A stretch of 64,000 nucleotides of DNA, from assembly GCA_024402695.1 (NCBI GenBank), contig JAKSTG010000003.1, positions 1 to 64,000 on the forward strand, read 5' to 3'. This DNA is from Treponema sp. Its GTDB lineage: Bacteria; Spirochaetota; Spirochaetia; Treponematales; Treponemataceae. Of this stretch, positions 7,656-20,092 are shown piece after piece (positions within the stretch are counted from its first letter, which is position 1; each line of letters begins with the position of its first letter). A program made the translations under genes and the position numbers. The notes under the pieces were generated by a model. That model did no database searches. It was given only the letters and a program-made list of their open reading frames with translations, and was not told the DNA's origin.

Positions 7656-10600
7656 ATGTTTGCAAAAACAAAAAACATCAAACGTCAGTACATTGGTAAA
7701 GACATTCAGAACTTTATGGATGTACCTGATCTTATCTCAATCCAGACATCATCATACGAAAGTTTCCTTCAGAAGGAGAGACTGGACAAAGGTGAAAAAC
7801 TTTTGAATCAGGGTCTTCAGGAAGCGTTTACACAGATTTTCCCAATTGAAAGTCCAAACGGTGATATGTCCCTGGAATTCGACCATTATGAACTGGACTG
7901 GCCAAACCAGAAATTCACTGAGCTTGAATGCAAACAGAAAGGACAGAACTACTCTGTACCTTTGAAAGCCCAGATCAGTCTCAACAACCACGAAACTGGA
8001 GCAATCCTCCAGAAAGACATCTACATGGGTGATCTTCCACTCATGACTGAAAGAGGAACATTCATTATCAACGGTGCAGAACGCGTTGTTGTTTCTCAGA
8101 TTCACCGTTCTCCTGGTGTTATTTTCTGTCACGACAAAGGTGACTACACAAGCCGTATCATTCCTTACCGCGGATCATGGCTTGAATTCGAAATCGACCA
8201 GAAAAAAGAACTCATTTACGCAAAAATCGACCGCAAGAAGAAGATCCTTGGTACAATTTTCCTTCGTGCCCTGGGATACTCTACTCGTGAAGAAATCATC
8301 CGCTGCTTCTACGAAACAGAAACAGTTGATGTAAAAGACAACCAGAAATGCCGCGACGGACTCGTTGACCGCGTTCTGGCTGACGCAATCATCATCAAAG
8401 ATGCAGAAACTGAAGAAGAAAAACGCCTCTTCAATGCAGGTGTTCGCCTTCACCCACATGACATCGATGAACTGATTGCAAACAAAATCACAAGCATTAC
8501 AGTAATCAAATTCGATGCACGTAAAAATCCTGGATCAAAAGAAGAAAAAAATCCTTCTCTTGACTCACAGATGATCATCAACTGTTTCGAACGCGAAGAA
8601 GTTAAGTTTGTAAAAGAAGGTTCAGTTGATAATGAACCATCTAAAGAAGACGCACTTACTGAAGTTTACTCTAAACTCCAGCCAGGTGAACCAATGACTG
8701 TTGAAGCAGCAGAAAAAGACCTGAACTCTATGTTCTTCTCTGAACGCCGCTACGACCTTGGTCGCGTTGGACGCTACAAACTGAACAAAAAATTCGATTA
8801 CGAAGAAGATGTTAAAGATGTAACTCTTATCAAAGAAGACATCATTAACACAATGAAAATCCTCATCGAAGTTTACATCGGTGATGAACCAACTGACGAT
8901 ATCGACCACCTTGGTAACCGTCGTATCCGTTCTGTTGGTGAACTTATGACTGTACAGATGAAAACTGCTTTCAGCCGTATGGAACGTATCGCTAAAGAAC
9001 GCATGAGCCTGAAAGAAACAGACACAATGAAGCCACAGGATCTGATTTCTATCAAACCTATCGTAGCTTCAATCCGTGAATTCTTCGGTTCTTCACAGCT
9101 GTCACAGTTCATGGATCAGATCAACCCACTGGCTGAACTGACACACAAACGTCGTCTTAACGCCCTCGGACCTGGTGGTCTTTCACGTGACCGCGCCGGT
9201 TTCGAAGTTCGTGACGTACACTACTCACACTACGGACGCATGTGTCCAATTGAAACTCCTGAAGGACCAAACATCGGTCTTATCGTTTCTTTGGCCATGT
9301 ACGCAAAAATCAACGATTACGGATTCCTTGAAGCTCCATTCCGCAAAGTAGAAAACGGAAAGGTAACTGACAAAGTAGAATATCTTTCAGCTATGGATGA
9401 AGATAAATACTACATTGGTCAGGTAGTCCCAGGAATTAAGGCTGACGGATCATTCCCAACAGAAATGATTTCTGTTCGCCGTCTCGGTGACTATACACAG
9501 AGAAATGTTAAAGATGTTCAGTACATCGATGTTTCTCCACGCCAGGTAATTTCTTGTTCTGCAGCCCACATTCCATTCCTTGAACACGATGACGCCAACC
9601 GTGCCCTCATGGGATGTAACATGCAGCGCCAGGCTGTTCCACTTCTTTTCCCAGAACCACCACACGTTGGTACAGGTATGGAAAAGAAATCTGCTTACGA
9701 CTCAGGTGTTTGTATCAAAGCAAAACACGACGGTGTTGTTAAGTACGTTTCAAGTGAATACATCAAAGTTCAGCCTTCGAAAGGGGAGGACGGAATCCTT
9801 GATGAATACGTTCTTCTGAAATACCAGGGAACAAACAACGACACATGTAACCACCAGCGCCCAACAGTTGAAGTTGGTCAGAAAGTACGCAAAGGAGATA
9901 TCCTTGCTGACGGTCCATCAACATTCAACGGAGAACTGGCACTTGGTCGCAACATCCTGGTAGGATTCGTTCCATGGAACGGATACAACTACGAAGACGC
10001 CGTTCTTATTTCACAGCGCGTTGTTCGCGAAGATATGTATACTTCTATCCATATCAAAGAATTCTCTGTAGAAATCCGCGAAACAAAACTGGGACCAGAA
10101 CGCATTACTCGTGATATCCCTAACACTTCAGAAAAAGCCCTTGAAAACCTTGATGCCGACGGTATCATCCGTATCGGTGCAAAAGTTCGCTCTGGTGATA
10201 TTCTGGTTGGTAAAGTTGCTCCAAAATCAGAAACTGAAACAACTCCAGAATTCAAACTGCTGAACTCTATCTTCGGTGAAAAGGCTAAAGAAGTTCGCGA
10301 CGCTTCACTCCATGTTCCACACGGAATTGAAGGTGTTGTAATCGACATCCAGCAGATGAGCCGCCTTGAAGGTGACGATCTGAACCCTGGTGTTGAAAAA
10401 GTAATTAAAGTAATCATCGCTAACAAACGTAAGCTCTGCGTTGGTGATAAAATGGCCGGACGCCATGGTAACAAAGGTGTTGTTGCACGTATTCTCCCAA
10501 TCGAAGACATGCCATACCTTGAAGACGGTACACCACTCGATGTATGTCTGAACCCACTTGGTGTTCCTTCTCGTATGAACATCGGTCAGATCATGGAATC

Positions 10601-11210
10601 AGAACTTGGAATCGCAGGTAAATACCTGAACGAATTCTATGAATCACCTGTATTCCAGTCACCTTCACAGGAACAGATTGCAGACAAGCTTGAAGAAGCT
10701 GGTCTTCCAAGAAACTGTAAACAGATTGTTCACGACGGTCGTACAGGTGAAGCATTTGTTAACCCAATCTTCGTTGGTGTTATCTACTTCATGAAACTGC
10801 ACCACCTTGTTGATGACAAAATGCACGCCCGTGCTACAGGTCCTTACTCACTGGTTACACAGCAGCCACTTGGTGGTAAAGCACAGTTTGGTGGACAGCG
10901 TCTTGGTGAAATGGAAGTTTGGGCACTGGAAGCTTACGGTGCCGCTAATACTCTCCAGGAAATGATGACTATCAAGTCGGATGATATGAACGGTCGTTCG
11001 AAGATTTACGAAGCCATCGTTAAGGGAGATCCTTCATCTCCAGTTGGAGTTCCAGAATCATTCAACGTACTGGTACAGGAACTTCGTGGTCTGGCTCTGG
11101 ATTTCAGTATCTATGATGCCAAGGGTAAACAGATTGCTTTGACAGAACGTGATCAGGAGCTTATCGACAAAGCTTCTTCAGGTTTTGAAAAGGAGAATAC
11201 AAATGCGTGA
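7656..11210 (+). CDS. rpoB: DNA-directed RNA polymerase subunit beta
   Basis: The 1184-residue beta subunit of RNA polymerase. The ATG at 7656 follows AGGAG by six bases; a TTG just before it is less likely. The rifampicin-binding cluster [20 protein letters not shown] and [19 protein letters not shown] is complete, and residue 502 (nt 9159-9161), equivalent to Ser531 of E. coli, is Asn. The late GRHGNKGVV and C-terminal [20 protein letters not shown] motifs are intact. It overlaps rpoC by eight bases. Confidence 0.98.
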   Translation: MFAKTKNIKRQYIGKDIQNFMDVPDLISIQTSSYESFLQKERLDKGEKLLNQGLQEAFTQIFPIESPNGDMSLEFDHYELDWPNQKFTELECKQKGQNYSVPLKAQISLNNHETGAILQKDIYMGDLPLMTERGTFIINGAERVVVSQIHRSPGVIFCHDKGDYTSRIIPYRGSWLEFEIDQKKELIYAKIDRKKKILGTIFLRALGYSTREEIIRCFYETETVDVKDNQKCRDGLVDRVLADAIIIKDAETEEEKRLFNAGVRLHPHDIDELIANKITSITVIKFDARKNPGSKEEKNPSLDSQMIINCFEREEVKFVKEGSVDNEPSKEDALTEVYSKLQPGEPMTVEAAEKDLNSMFFSERRYDLGRVGRYKLNKKFDYEEDVKDVTLIKEDIINTMKILIEVYIGDEPTDDIDHLGNRRIRSVGELMTVQMKTAFSRMERIAKERMSLKETDTMKPQDLISIKPIVASIREFFGSSQLSQFMDQINPLAELTHKRRLNALGPGGLSRDRAGFEVRDVHYSHYGRMCPIETPEGPNIGLIVSLAMYAKINDYGFLEAPFRKVENGKVTDKVEYLSAMDEDKYYIGQVVPGIKADGSFPTEMISVRRLGDYTQRNVKDVQYIDVSPRQVISCSAAHIPFLEHDDANRALMGCNMQRQAVPLLFPEPPHVGTGMEKKSAYDSGVCIKAKHDGVVKYVSSEYIKVQPSKGEDGILDEYVLLKYQGTNNDTCNHQRPTVEVGQKVRKGDILADGPSTFNGELALGRNILVGFVPWNGYNYEDAVLISQRVVREDMYTSIHIKEFSVEIRETKLGPERITRDIPNTSEKALENLDADGIIRIGAKVRSGDILVGKVAPKSETETTPEFKLLNSIFGEKAKEVRDASLHVPHGIEGVVIDIQQMSRLEGDDLNPGVEKVIKVIIANKRKLCVGDKMAGRHGNKGVVARILPIEDMPYLEDGTPLDVCLNPLGVPSRMNIGQIMESELGIAGKYLNEFYESPVFQSPSQEQIADKLEEAGLPRNCKQIVHDGRTGEAFVNPIFVGVIYFMKLHHLVDDKMHARATGPYSLVTQQPLGGKAQFGGQRLGEMEVWALEAYGAANTLQEMMTIKSDDMNGRSKIYEAIVKGDPSSPVGVPESFNVLVQELRGLALDFSIYDAKGKQIALTERDQELIDKASSGFEKENTNA

Positions 11211-14200
11211 TGTACAGGATTTCGACTCACTGAAAATTAAACTCGCCTCACCAGAAACAATTCGTGCCTGGTCTTATGGTGAAGTTAAAAAGCCGGAAAC
11301 AATCAACTATCGTACACTCCGTCCGGAGCGCGACGGTCTTTTCTGTGAAAAGATTTTCGGTACAACAAAGGAATGGGAATGTTACTGTGGTAAATTCAAG
11401 TCTATCCGTTATAAGGGTGTGATTTGTGACCGCTGTGGTGTTGAAGTTACTCATTTCAAAGTACGCCGTGAACGTACAGGTCACATTGAGCTGGCAGCAC
11501 CTGTAAGCCATATCTGGTATTACAAGTCTGTTCCAAGCCGCATGGGTCTTCTTCTGGACCTTCAGGTAGCTCAGCTTCGTGCCGTTCTGTACTACGAAAA
11601 ATACATTGTTATTGATCCGGGCGACACAGACCTTAAAAAATATCAGCTGCTTACTGAAGAAGAATATCAGACAGCTTACGATCACTACGGAAACTCTTTC
11701 CAGGCCGATATGGGTGCCGAAGCAATCAAAACATTGCTCGACGGTCTTGATCTGGACGAAATGGCAACAGAACTCCGCAGCAAGATGATCGAAAAGGGTG
11801 CTAAATCTGACGCACGTCTTCTGAAACGTATCAAAATCGTTGAAGATTTCCGTACATCAGGAAACAAAGCATCTTGGATGGTTCTGGACGTAATTCCTGT
11901 AATTCCGCCTGATCTTCGTCCAATGGTTACTCTTGAAGGTGGACGTTTTGCAACATCAGACCTTAACGATCTGTACCGCCGCGTAATCAACCGTAACAAC
12001 CGTCTTCGCCGTCTGAAGGATCTTTCGGCTCCGGATATCATTATCCGCAACGAAAAACGTATGCTTCAGGAAGCTGTTGACGCTCTGTTCGACAACTCTA
12101 AACGCAAGCGCGTTGTAAAGGGTGCTTCTAACAGACCTCTTAAATCAATTTCTGACCTCCTCAAAGGTAAAACAGGACGTTTCCGTTTGAACCTGCTTGG
12201 TAAACGTGTTGACTACTCTGGTCGTTCTGTAATCGTTGTAGGTCCAGAACTGAAACTGTGGCAGATGGGTCTGCCAACAAAAATGGCCCTGGAACTCTTC
12301 AAACCTTTCCTCCAGAGAAAACTGGTTGAAAAGGGTGTAGTTCTTAACATCAAAAAAGCAAAGACACTTGTAGAACAGGAATCTCCTGAAGTATTTGCAA
12401 TTCTGGATGAAGTTGTTCGTGAACACCCAGTTATGCTTAACCGTGCTCCTACACTTCACCGTCTTGGTATCATGGCATTTGAACCTGTACTTGTTGAAGG
12501 TAAAGCTCTTAAACTTCACCCTCTGGCATGTAAATCATTCAACGCCGACTTCGATGGTGACCAGATGGCTATCCACGTACCACTGACACAGGCTGCTCAG
12601 ATGGAATGTTGGACACTTATGCTTTCAGCAAGAAACCTTCTTGACCCTGCTAACGGTAATACAATCGTATTCCCATCACAGGACATGGTTCTTGGTATCT
12701 ACTACATGACAGCTATCAAACCTAACGCTAAGGGAACAGGAAAACGCTTCTGTTCTGTTGACGAAGTTCGTATGGCTGCTGAAACAGGTGCTATCGAATG
12801 GCAGGCACTTATTAAGGTTCCTGCTCCAAATAACTCATTTGAAGCTTCAGCTCTCAAGATTAAAGGTGATGAATCATTTACTCAGGGAACACAGAGCTTC
12901 AAAGAAGGCGAACTTATTGAAACTTCAGCTGGTCGTCTTGCATTCAACGAAGAAATGCCAGAAGGTGTTGATTTCGTAAACCGTCAGATGGCTGATAAAT
13001 CTCTGAAGAAGATGATCGAACATGTTTACCACACAAAGGGACCATGGCTCACAATTCAGATGCTGGACGCAGTAAAAGCCTGTGGTTACAAAAACGCCAC
13101 AAAATACGGTGCAACTCTTTCTATGGACGATATCCTCGTTCCAGCAGAAAAAACAGAAATGGTTGCCAAAGCCAACAAAGAAGTTGAAGAAATTGTTAAC
13201 CAGTTCTCACACGGTGTTATCACTGCAGAAGAACGTTACAACAAATCAATTGCTGTTTGGGGTAAGACTAACGAAGAGCTTACAAAGATCATGATGGATA
13301 ACCTGGCCAAAGATAAAGAAGGTTTCAATACTATCTATATGATGGCCACTTCCGGTGCCCGTGGTTCACGCGGTCAGATTTCTCAGCTTGCCGCTATGCG
13401 TGGTTTGATGACTAAGCCTAATGGTGCAATTATCGAACTTCCAATTCGTGCAAACTTCAAGGAAGGACTTTCGGTTATCGAATACTTCATCTCTACTAAC
13501 GCCGCTCGTAAAGGTCTTTCGGATACAGCTCTTAAGACTGCCGACGCCGGTTACATGACTCGTCGTCTGGTTGACGTTGCTCAGGATGTTGTTATCAACG
13601 AAGAAGACTGTGGTACAATCAACGGTATTGATTATGCTGCAATCAAAGAAGGTGATGACATTAAAGTACACCTGGCAGATCGTATCCAGGGACACTTCAC
13701 AATCGAACGTGTTGTTCACCCAATTACAGGCGAACTCATCTGTGAAGTTAACGAATACATTACACCAGAACTGGCTCAGAAAATTGAAGCTGCCGGTGTA
13801 GAAAAAGTAAAACTCCGCACAGTACTTACATGTGAAGCTAAACACGGTCTTTGTATCAGATGTTACGGCCAGAACCTGGCACGCAACAAGATTGTTGAAA
13901 TCGGTGAAGCTGTTGGTATTATTGCCGCACAGTCAATCGGACAGCCTGGTACACAGCTGACACTTCGTACATTCCACTCGGGTGGTGCTGCCGAAATGTC
14001 AACAGAAGACAACCACATTGTTCTTAAGTTCAATGCCTTTATGAAGGAAATCACAGGTACTCACGTAGTACTGAAGAACGGCAACTGGCTGTTCACTCGT
14101 AAAGGTCACATGACAGTAATCCGTATTCTGGATCAGGTTAAACTCGAAAAGGGTGATTCTATCCTGGTTGAAGACGGTGCAAGTGTTATGCGCGGAACAC

Positions 14201-15516
14201 CAATCGTTAAACACGGTTCAAAAGAAATTAACGCCAGCGTTACAGGTAAAGTTCTTGTTAAAGACAAGACAGTTTACCTTGTATCTAAAGAACAGAAAAT
14301 TGTTATCGAAAACGGTTCTACAATTTCTGCAAAAGAAGGCGACCTGATCGAAAAGGGCAAGGCAATTGGTGAATTCGAACAGTTCAACGAACCAATCATC
14401 GCAGAAAGCGACGGTTACGTACTCTTCGAAGACATTATTCCTGGTTCTACTCTTTCAGAAAAAGAAGACCTTAACACAGGAAACGTTGTACGTACAATCA
14501 CAGACCTCCACCTGGATGTTAAACAGCCTCGTATCCTTATTACAGACGAAGCTGGACAGGGACTTGGTACATACTACCTCCCAGCCGGTGCCGTTGTCCG
14601 TGTAGAAGACAAACAGAAAGTAACTGCAGGTGTTACACTTGCAACTATCCCTAAAGAGGCTATGAAGTCTCAGGATATTACTGGTGGTCTTCCTCGCGTT
14701 TCTGAACTCTTCGAAGCCCGCAAACCAAAAACACCATGTGTTCTTGCAAAGATCTCTGGTACAGTTAAGTTTGACGGTATTGCAAAGGGTAAACTGAAGG
14801 TTATCGTTGAAGACGAATTCAACAACAAGTTTGAACATCTTGTACCATTGAAGAGTCGTATGATTGTTCGTGATGGTGACCAGGTTGAAGCCGGTGAACA
14901 GCTTTGTGCTGGTAGCCCAATCCCACAGGATGTTCTTACAATTCTTGGTGAAAACGCACTTCAGAACTACCTTATGGATGAAATCCAGGGCGTTTACGGT
15001 GCTCAGGGTGTAAACATCAATGACAAACACATTGGTATCATCATCCGCCAGATGCTCCGCAAGGTAGAAATTGTTTCCGTAGGTGATACACGCTTCATCT
15101 TCGGACAGCAGGTAGACAAATACAAGTTCCATGAAGAAAACCGCAAGGTTATCGCTGAAGGTGGACAGCCAGCAGTTGGACGCCCAATGTTCCAGGGTAT
15201 TACAAAGGCTTCTCTTGGAGTTGATTCATTCATCTCTGCAGCCTCATTCCAGGAAACAACACGCGTTCTTACAAACGCTGCCATTGCCGGTGCAACAGAC
15301 GGACTTCACGGAATTAAGGAAAACGTTGCTATCGGTCACATGATTCCAGCCGGTACAGGTATCAGAAACTACAAGAACGTTAAGCTCTTCGACGGAACTG
15401 ATAAGAACCTGGATATCCAGATGGAAGAAATCCTTGAACGCAAGAGACTTGAAGCCGAACAGCGTGCTGCTCAGCCTGAAGAAACAAACTACGAAAATGT
15501 AGACGGTGATGACTAA
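11203..15516 (+). CDS. rpoC: DNA-directed RNA polymerase subunit beta-prime
   Basis: The 1437-residue beta-prime subunit. The ATG at 11203 lies inside the end of rpoB (ATGCGTGA overlap) with AGGAG upstream; the longer frame from 11149 is overlap only. The N-terminal zinc site has Cys60, 62, 75 and 78. The catalytic Mg motif NADFDGD is at residues 447-453 with Asp449, 451 and 453. The bridge-helix/trigger-loop region ([18 protein letters not shown]) and the second zinc site ([13 protein letters not shown]) are present. A strong terminator follows. Confidence 0.98.
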   Translation: MRDVQDFDSLKIKLASPETIRAWSYGEVKKPETINYRTLRPERDGLFCEKIFGTTKEWECYCGKFKSIRYKGVICDRCGVEVTHFKVRRERTGHIELAAPVSHIWYYKSVPSRMGLLLDLQVAQLRAVLYYEKYIVIDPGDTDLKKYQLLTEEEYQTAYDHYGNSFQADMGAEAIKTLLDGLDLDEMATELRSKMIEKGAKSDARLLKRIKIVEDFRTSGNKASWMVLDVIPVIPPDLRPMVTLEGGRFATSDLNDLYRRVINRNNRLRRLKDLSAPDIIIRNEKRMLQEAVDALFDNSKRKRVVKGASNRPLKSISDLLKGKTGRFRLNLLGKRVDYSGRSVIVVGPELKLWQMGLPTKMALELFKPFLQRKLVEKGVVLNIKKAKTLVEQESPEVFAILDEVVREHPVMLNRAPTLHRLGIMAFEPVLVEGKALKLHPLACKSFNADFDGDQMAIHVPLTQAAQMECWTLMLSARNLLDPANGNTIVFPSQDMVLGIYYMTAIKPNAKGTGKRFCSVDEVRMAAETGAIEWQALIKVPAPNNSFEASALKIKGDESFTQGTQSFKEGELIETSAGRLAFNEEMPEGVDFVNRQMADKSLKKMIEHVYHTKGPWLTIQMLDAVKACGYKNATKYGATLSMDDILVPAEKTEMVAKANKEVEEIVNQFSHGVITAEERYNKSIAVWGKTNEELTKIMMDNLAKDKEGFNTIYMMATSGARGSRGQISQLAAMRGLMTKPNGAIIELPIRANFKEGLSVIEYFISTNAARKGLSDTALKTADAGYMTRRLVDVAQDVVINEEDCGTINGIDYAAIKEGDDIKVHLADRIQGHFTIERVVHPITGELICEVNEYITPELAQKIEAAGVEKVKLRTVLTCEAKHGLCIRCYGQNLARNKIVEIGEAVGIIAAQSIGQPGTQLTLRTFHSGGAAEMSTEDNHIVLKFNAFMKEITGTHVVLKNGNWLFTRKGHMTVIRILDQVKLEKGDSILVEDGASVMRGTPIVKHGSKEINASVTGKVLVKDKTVYLVSKEQKIVIENGSTISAKEGDLIEKGKAIGEFEQFNEPIIAESDGYVLFEDIIPGSTLSEKEDLNTGNVVRTITDLHLDVKQPRILITDEAGQGLGTYYLPAGAVVRVEDKQKVTAGVTLATIPKEAMKSQDITGGLPRVSELFEARKPKTPCVLAKISGTVKFDGIAKGKLKVIVEDEFNNKFEHLVPLKSRMIVRDGDQVEAGEQLCAGSPIPQDVLTILGENALQNYLMDEIQGVYGAQGVNINDKHIGIIIRQMLRKVEIVSVGDTRFIFGQQVDKYKFHEENRKVIAEGGQPAVGRPMFQGITKASLGVDSFISAASFQETTRVLTNAAIAGATDGLHGIKENVAIGHMIPAGTGIRNYKNVKLFDGTDKNLDIQMEEILERKRLEAEQRAAQPEETNYENVDGDD

Positions 15517-15551
15517 TCGCCTGAACTTCAGTAGTTTCTAAAGACTGAAAG

Positions 15552-15586
15552 AAAAGGGATGTCCGGAAACGGACATCCCTTTTTTA
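15552..15586 (+). terminator. Intrinsic terminator of the rpl-rpoBC operon
   Basis: AAAGGGATGTCCG (15553-15565), a GAAA tetraloop, and the full complement at 15570-15582 running into a T tract. A 13-bp perfect stem; strong. Confidence 0.95.
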
Positions 15587-15650
15587 TGTTTTAACAGAAT
15601 TCTTTTTCTTCTTTATAATTGGTATTTAATGCGTTATAATATATAACATT

Positions 15651-17690
15651 ATGGAAAGTTCTGTGTCTGCAATGGTTTATAATGTAAACTTTGACATTGC
15701 TGCGATCATCAACTTACTGATAGTTCTCTTTGCCTTCTTCATTCATAAAAAGCTTCCGGAACAGAAGAACAGGATGTTCCTGTATCTTTGTGTTTCAACT
15801 TTATGTTCTGTTCTTGTGGATGTATGCTCTGCTCTTGAACTTTCCGGTTTCATCCACGTTTCCATCGAAGTCCTGTGGGGAATGAATACTCTTTATTTTC
15901 TTTGTGTCTGTAGTATTCCTTTCTTTTTCAGTTTATATGCTTTTGCCCTTATTGAAGAATATGAGCTTCTTCAAAAAAATACCTGGAAGATTTTGGTTTA
16001 TGCTCCTGTATTAATCGAACTTCTGGCAATTATAGTTACACCTGGTTATCATTTTATTTTTGATATTACTGCAAACGGAGAATATATCAGAAGGAATGGG
16101 GTATTCCTTTTATATTTCTTAATGACTTATCAGATTCTGATAGCAGTTTTTGTTGTTGTAAAATTCAGAGCAAAAACTTCAATGCAGGATAAGATCTATA
16201 TCTTTTCTTTTATTGGAATTACCCTTTGCGGAATTGTAATCCAGTTTGTTTTCCCAAAACTTCTTATGCAGCATTTTGCTATTTCTGCAAGTTTGCTCAT
16301 GATCTTTACTTCTCTTCAGATAAACGAAGTAATTACGCATCCTATTACAGGACTTTTGAATCAAAAGGCTTTTAATCTTCTTATGGAAATTAATTTCAAG
16401 AAGAAGAGCCGTTTTACAATTATTGCTCTTCACCTTGATGACGTTCCTTTCCTTCACACAACTTTCGGCACAGAAGGGGTATCTGTTCTTCTTGTTCAGA
16501 TTACAGAATACCTTAAGGCCAGTTTCCCGAACTATCAGCTTTTCACTTTGGAAAATGATCTTTTCGCAATAGTTGTTCCTGATACTGATTCTGTTGTTTT
16601 TAGTCGTATTACAGCAAATATCAGAAAGCAGTTCGGAAAATCATGGAAGAGTTCAGTCATTGACGTTAAGACTTCTGTCCGTCAGTGCGTTATGCGCTTT
16701 CCGAAAGATGCCAATAGCATTCAGACAATACGCGATACTCTTGATGCCCTGGTAACTGACAGCCGTTACAAAAATGAAAAACTTTTGTTTGCGGAAGATA
16801 TCGATATTTCAGCACGCAGACGATACAGCTATGTTGAACAGCTGGTTAAAACTGCAATTTCAGAAAACCGTATTCAGGTTATGTATCAGCCGCTTTTTTC
16901 TATCAGTGAAAACAGAATAATCGGTGCAGAAGCCTTGGTACGTATGAAAGATAGAGAAGGCAATTACATTTTCCCGGATGAGTTTATTCCTATTGCAGAG
17001 CAGGACGGAACGATTTTGCGTATCGGTGAATTTGTTTTTGAAGATGTATGCCGTTTCCTTGCAACACACCGTATGAAGGATCTGGGCGTAAAAATGATTG
17101 ATGTAAACCTTTCTGTTGCGCAGTGTATGCAGACTGTAATTACAGAAACCTTTGAAGGAATCCTAAAATATTATCGCCTTGATCCGAGCATCCTGAATCT
17201 TGAAATTACAGAAACTGCTTCAGCTCATACTCCTGAACTGCTTTATTCAAACATGGAGAAATTCAAGAGCTTAGGATTCATGTGTTCTCTTGATGACTAT
17301 GGAACCGGAAACGCAAACATCAGTTATATGCTTCACATGCCTTTCAGCATGATCAAAATTGATAAAGAAATCATCTGGACTGCAATGGAGGATCCAAGAG
17401 CCCATGTTATGCTGGTAGGTATTATGGATATGCTCCATAAACTGAATATGAAAATCTGCGCAGAAGGAATCGAAACTCAGGAAATGGTGAACATGCTTAC
17501 CAGACTTGGTTGTGATTATCTGCAGGGATATTTCTATTCAAAACCAATTCCTGAAGATGAGTTCTTTGAATTATTCCTTAAGCAGACTTCTGAAAATGTT
17601 ATGAATAATATCGTCGAAGAAATTTCTGAAGAAGATGATGACTTCGGTGAACTTGAAGAAATCGAAGAGCTGGAACCGGTAGAAGAGTAG
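15651..17690 (+). CDS. Membrane c-di-GMP phosphodiesterase (7TM-degenerate GGDEF-EAL)
   Basis: A 679-residue protein likely to hydrolyse cyclic di-GMP at the inner membrane. About the first 225 residues form some seven hydrophobic spans. A GGDEF-like domain follows (about 235-385), but its signature is ENDLF instead of GGDEF, so cyclase activity is unlikely. The EAL domain (about 395-655) keeps EALVR, NLS, EITE, DDYGTG, KIDKE, AEGIET and QGY, the full metal- and substrate-binding set. The C-terminus is an acidic tail. A TATAAT at 15635-15640 ends ten bases before the ATG, with no Shine-Dalgarno. The M48 protease gene starts three bases after its stop. Confidence 0.9.
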   Translation: MESSVSAMVYNVNFDIAAIINLLIVLFAFFIHKKLPEQKNRMFLYLCVSTLCSVLVDVCSALELSGFIHVSIEVLWGMNTLYFLCVCSIPFFFSLYAFALIEEYELLQKNTWKILVYAPVLIELLAIIVTPGYHFIFDITANGEYIRRNGVFLLYFLMTYQILIAVFVVVKFRAKTSMQDKIYIFSFIGITLCGIVIQFVFPKLLMQHFAISASLLMIFTSLQINEVITHPITGLLNQKAFNLLMEINFKKKSRFTIIALHLDDVPFLHTTFGTEGVSVLLVQITEYLKASFPNYQLFTLENDLFAIVVPDTDSVVFSRITANIRKQFGKSWKSSVIDVKTSVRQCVMRFPKDANSIQTIRDTLDALVTDSRYKNEKLLFAEDIDISARRRYSYVEQLVKTAISENRIQVMYQPLFSISENRIIGAEALVRMKDREGNYIFPDEFIPIAEQDGTILRIGEFVFEDVCRFLATHRMKDLGVKMIDVNLSVAQCMQTVITETFEGILKYYRLDPSILNLEITETASAHTPELLYSNMEKFKSLGFMCSLDDYGTGNANISYMLHMPFSMIKIDKEIIWTAMEDPRAHVMLVGIMDMLHKLNMKICAEGIETQEMVNMLTRLGCDYLQGYFYSKPIPEDEFFELFLKQTSENVMNNIVEEISEEDDDFGELEEIEELEPVEE

Positions 17691-17693
17691 AAT

Positions 17694-19034
17694 ATGTTTT
17701 CAGTTTGTTTTTCAAATCCTTTTGTCCTTGTTTTTATTGCAGGATCAATACTGACTCTGATTGTAAATAATGTTCTTGAATTTCTGGATTACAGATCCCG
17801 TGTAAAAAACGGAGCAAAAATTCCTGAAGTTTTAAAATATATTCCTGGAACAGAAGAAACTTTCTCTTCTGAAAAATTGGAAAAAATCCTTCAGTATGAA
17901 AATGCAAAATACAAGTTCTGGATTCCTTACGCAATTTTTTCTGCAGTGCTGACTTTTGTTCTTGTATGCTGCGGTTTCTATGTATGGGTCTTTGAATTTT
18001 CCTGCAAGGTGACCGGATATCCTCACAGTTTCTGGAGCCTTTTTTTCTGCTATCTGATTTTTAGCATTATCTCTGATATTCCGGAATCAGTTTTCTCACT
18101 TCCTTTCAGTCTCTACAGGGAGTTTTCAATTGAAAAAAGATTCGGCTTTTCAAATATGACTTTCAAACTGTGGATAACAGATCAGATAAAATCTCTTCTT
18201 GTAGGATTTATTCCGCTTTTGCTTTTAAGTCTTGCAGTAACCTTTGCCTTTGTGTTTTTTGAAAGAACCTGGTGGATCATCGTAAGTATTGTTCTTCTTT
18301 TGTTCGTTCTTCTGGTTCAGATTATTTATCCGAAATTTATTGCACCGCTTTTCAATAAGTTCGAACCTCTTCCTGAAGGGGAGCTCAGGACAAAACTTGA
18401 AGACCTGCTTCAGAAAACCGGTTTCAAAAGTGACGGACTTTTTGTTATGGATGCTTCAAAACGAAGCGGTCATTCAAACGCCTATTTTTCAGGATTTGGA
18501 AAAAGCAAACGAATTGTTCTTTACGATACACTTATAAAACAGATGACAGCAGATGAACTGGTGGCTGTTCTTGGTCATGAGCTGGGCCACTTCAAGCTTA
18601 AACATATCCTTAAAGGACTTTTAAAATCTGTTCCAATGATTTTCATCGGAGCCTTTCTTCTGTATAAATTTTCGCAGATTGAAAGTTTGTACACCGGTTT
18701 TGGGTTTGACTTTGATCCGGAAAATCTGAAGTGGATTCAGTTCATTGGAATTACTCTGGTTTCTTTTGTATGGAAAGGTGTTTCAGAAATACTGACTCCA
18801 TTTGGAAATATAAGTTCAAGAAAACATGAATATGAAGCAGACCGTTTTTCAGCGGAAGTCTGTGGAACTTCAGAACATCTTGTTTCTGGTCTTATTAAAC
18901 TGAACAGTGAAAACTTAAGTGAACTTTATCCTCCTGCTATTTATGTCTGGTGGAATTATTCTCATCCTACACTTGTTCAGAGAGTCCAGGCTCTGAAAAA
19001 ACTTGAAGCAAAAGAAAAGAAGGAAAACAAATAA
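17694..19034 (+). CDS. M48 family (Ste24-like) membrane metalloprotease
   Basis: A 446-residue multi-span zinc protease of the Ste24/HtpX superfamily. The zinc motif HELGH lies at residues 295-299 and the third ligand in EADRFS about 80 residues later. Several hydrophobic spans precede the catalytic site, and LINEs typical of Ste24 (FSNMTFKLWITDQIKS, and SNAYFSGFGKSKRIV) are visible. In bacteria such enzymes take part in membrane-protein quality control; the substrate here is unknown. It is tightly packed between the EAL gene and the LacI-type regulator (TAATG overlap). Confidence 0.88.
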   Translation: MFSVCFSNPFVLVFIAGSILTLIVNNVLEFLDYRSRVKNGAKIPEVLKYIPGTEETFSSEKLEKILQYENAKYKFWIPYAIFSAVLTFVLVCCGFYVWVFEFSCKVTGYPHSFWSLFFCYLIFSIISDIPESVFSLPFSLYREFSIEKRFGFSNMTFKLWITDQIKSLLVGFIPLLLLSLAVTFAFVFFERTWWIIVSIVLLLFVLLVQIIYPKFIAPLFNKFEPLPEGELRTKLEDLLQKTGFKSDGLFVMDASKRSGHSNAYFSGFGKSKRIVLYDTLIKQMTADELVAVLGHELGHFKLKHILKGLLKSVPMIFIGAFLLYKFSQIESLYTGFGFDFDPENLKWIQFIGITLVSFVWKGVSEILTPFGNISSRKHEYEADRFSAEVCGTSEHLVSGLIKLNSENLSELYPPAIYVWWNYSHPTLVQRVQALKKLEAKEKKENK

Positions 19035-20059
19035 TGATTACTTTGAAAGAACTTTCTATTAAGTGTGGCGTATCAATTGCGACTATTTCCAATGTAATTA
19101 ACGGAAAGGAAAATGTTTCTGAAAAAACAAAGAAGCTGGTAATGGACGCTGTGCGCGAAACAGGATACCAGCCTAACATTCTGGCATCAAGCCTCCGTAG
19201 TACAAAATCGAAAACTATCGGGATTATTATTGAAGATGTTTCAGCCTTCAGTTCGCCTGAACTTATAGAAGGAATCATGTCTTACTGTGAACAGGCCGGT
19301 TACCGCGCTTTCCTTGAAAACCTTCGTCTTTATGCAAAAGAAATTTTTGATGCGGGAACTGAATTCAAGGCAGTTGTTGAACAGGCTGTAAGACAGATGC
19401 TTGCAATTAAAGTAGATGGCATTGTGTTCCTTGCGGCTCATTCAAGAGAAGTCGAAGTGTTCCCTGGAAATCTGGAGGTTCCTGCAGTAGTTGCCTACGC
19501 AAAATCTTCTTTGCAGGATATTCCTAGTGTTCTGATCAATGATGAAAAAGCTGCTTATGATCTGACAAAATATATCCTTTCAAAAGGCTATAAAAAAATC
19601 GGGATGGTTACAGGTCTTGCCGACAGTGTTCACACAATCCGCCGTGTAACCGGTTATAAAAAAGCAATCAACGAAGCAGGACTTGTTCCAGATGACAGTC
19701 TTGTCCTGGAAGGGGACTGGATGAGAAAATCCGGTTATGAAAAAGCTGCTGAACTGATGGCAAAAAATATTGATGCAGTTTTCTGTGCCAACGATAATAT
19801 GGCTGCAGGTTTCTGTGATTATCTTAGAGACAATAATCTTGTTCCTGGAAAAGACATTGGTGTTGCAGGATTTGATGGACAGAATTTCACCGCTTATATG
19901 AATCCTCCGTTGACTACAATGAAGCTTCCTCTTAGAGAAATAGGAAAGAGAGCCGGGGAACTGATTCTTTCAAAACTCAATGCTTCTGAAGAAGAAAATG
20001 AAAAAGAAATAATCGAAATTAAAGAAGATTGTGTTTTTGTTCAGGGGCAGACAATTTAG
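19034..20059 (+). CDS. LacI-family transcriptional regulator
   Basis: A 341-residue DNA-binding repressor or activator. The N-terminal helix-turn-helix (TLKELSIKCGVSIATISNVINGK) and hinge helix (ILASSLRS) are typical, followed by a periplasmic-binding-protein-like effector domain (TIGIIIEDVSAFSSPELIEGI through VAGFDGQNFTAYMNPPLTT). The ligand is likely a sugar or nucleoside, but nothing next to it identifies it. The ATG overlaps the protease stop and AAGGA lies upstream. Whether it acts on this operon or a distant one cannot be seen. Confidence 0.9.
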   Translation: MITLKELSIKCGVSIATISNVINGKENVSEKTKKLVMDAVRETGYQPNILASSLRSTKSKTIGIIIEDVSAFSSPELIEGIMSYCEQAGYRAFLENLRLYAKEIFDAGTEFKAVVEQAVRQMLAIKVDGIVFLAAHSREVEVFPGNLEVPAVVAYAKSSLQDIPSVLINDEKAAYDLTKYILSKGYKKIGMVTGLADSVHTIRRVTGYKKAINEAGLVPDDSLVLEGDWMRKSGYEKAAELMAKNIDAVFCANDNMAAGFCDYLRDNNLVPGKDIGVAGFDGQNFTAYMNPPLTTMKLPLREIGKRAGELILSKLNASEEENEKEIIEIKEDCVFVQGQTI

Positions 20060-20092
20060 TATATTAAAAGAAACAGAATAAAGGATGGGAAA

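Noticed and set aside
9186-9201. parS-like sequence TTTCACGTGA inside rpoB
   Set aside because: Only about 11 of 16 bases fit the parS consensus and they encode conserved Ser-Arg-Asp of RpoB; chance is likelier. A second partial match near 43774 lacks the central CACGTG.
11149-11202. Longer N-terminus for RpoC
   Set aside because: The extra 18 codons lie within rpoB and are not RpoC-like; the ATG at 11203 has a proper AGGAG and the family start.
14455-15132. 225-codon open frame opposite rpoC
   Set aside because: Cys/Phe/Asn-rich composition with no start signal; it mirrors the codon bias of rpoC on the other strand. The same applies to the long antisense frames under rpoB, rplA, the activase gene and parC.
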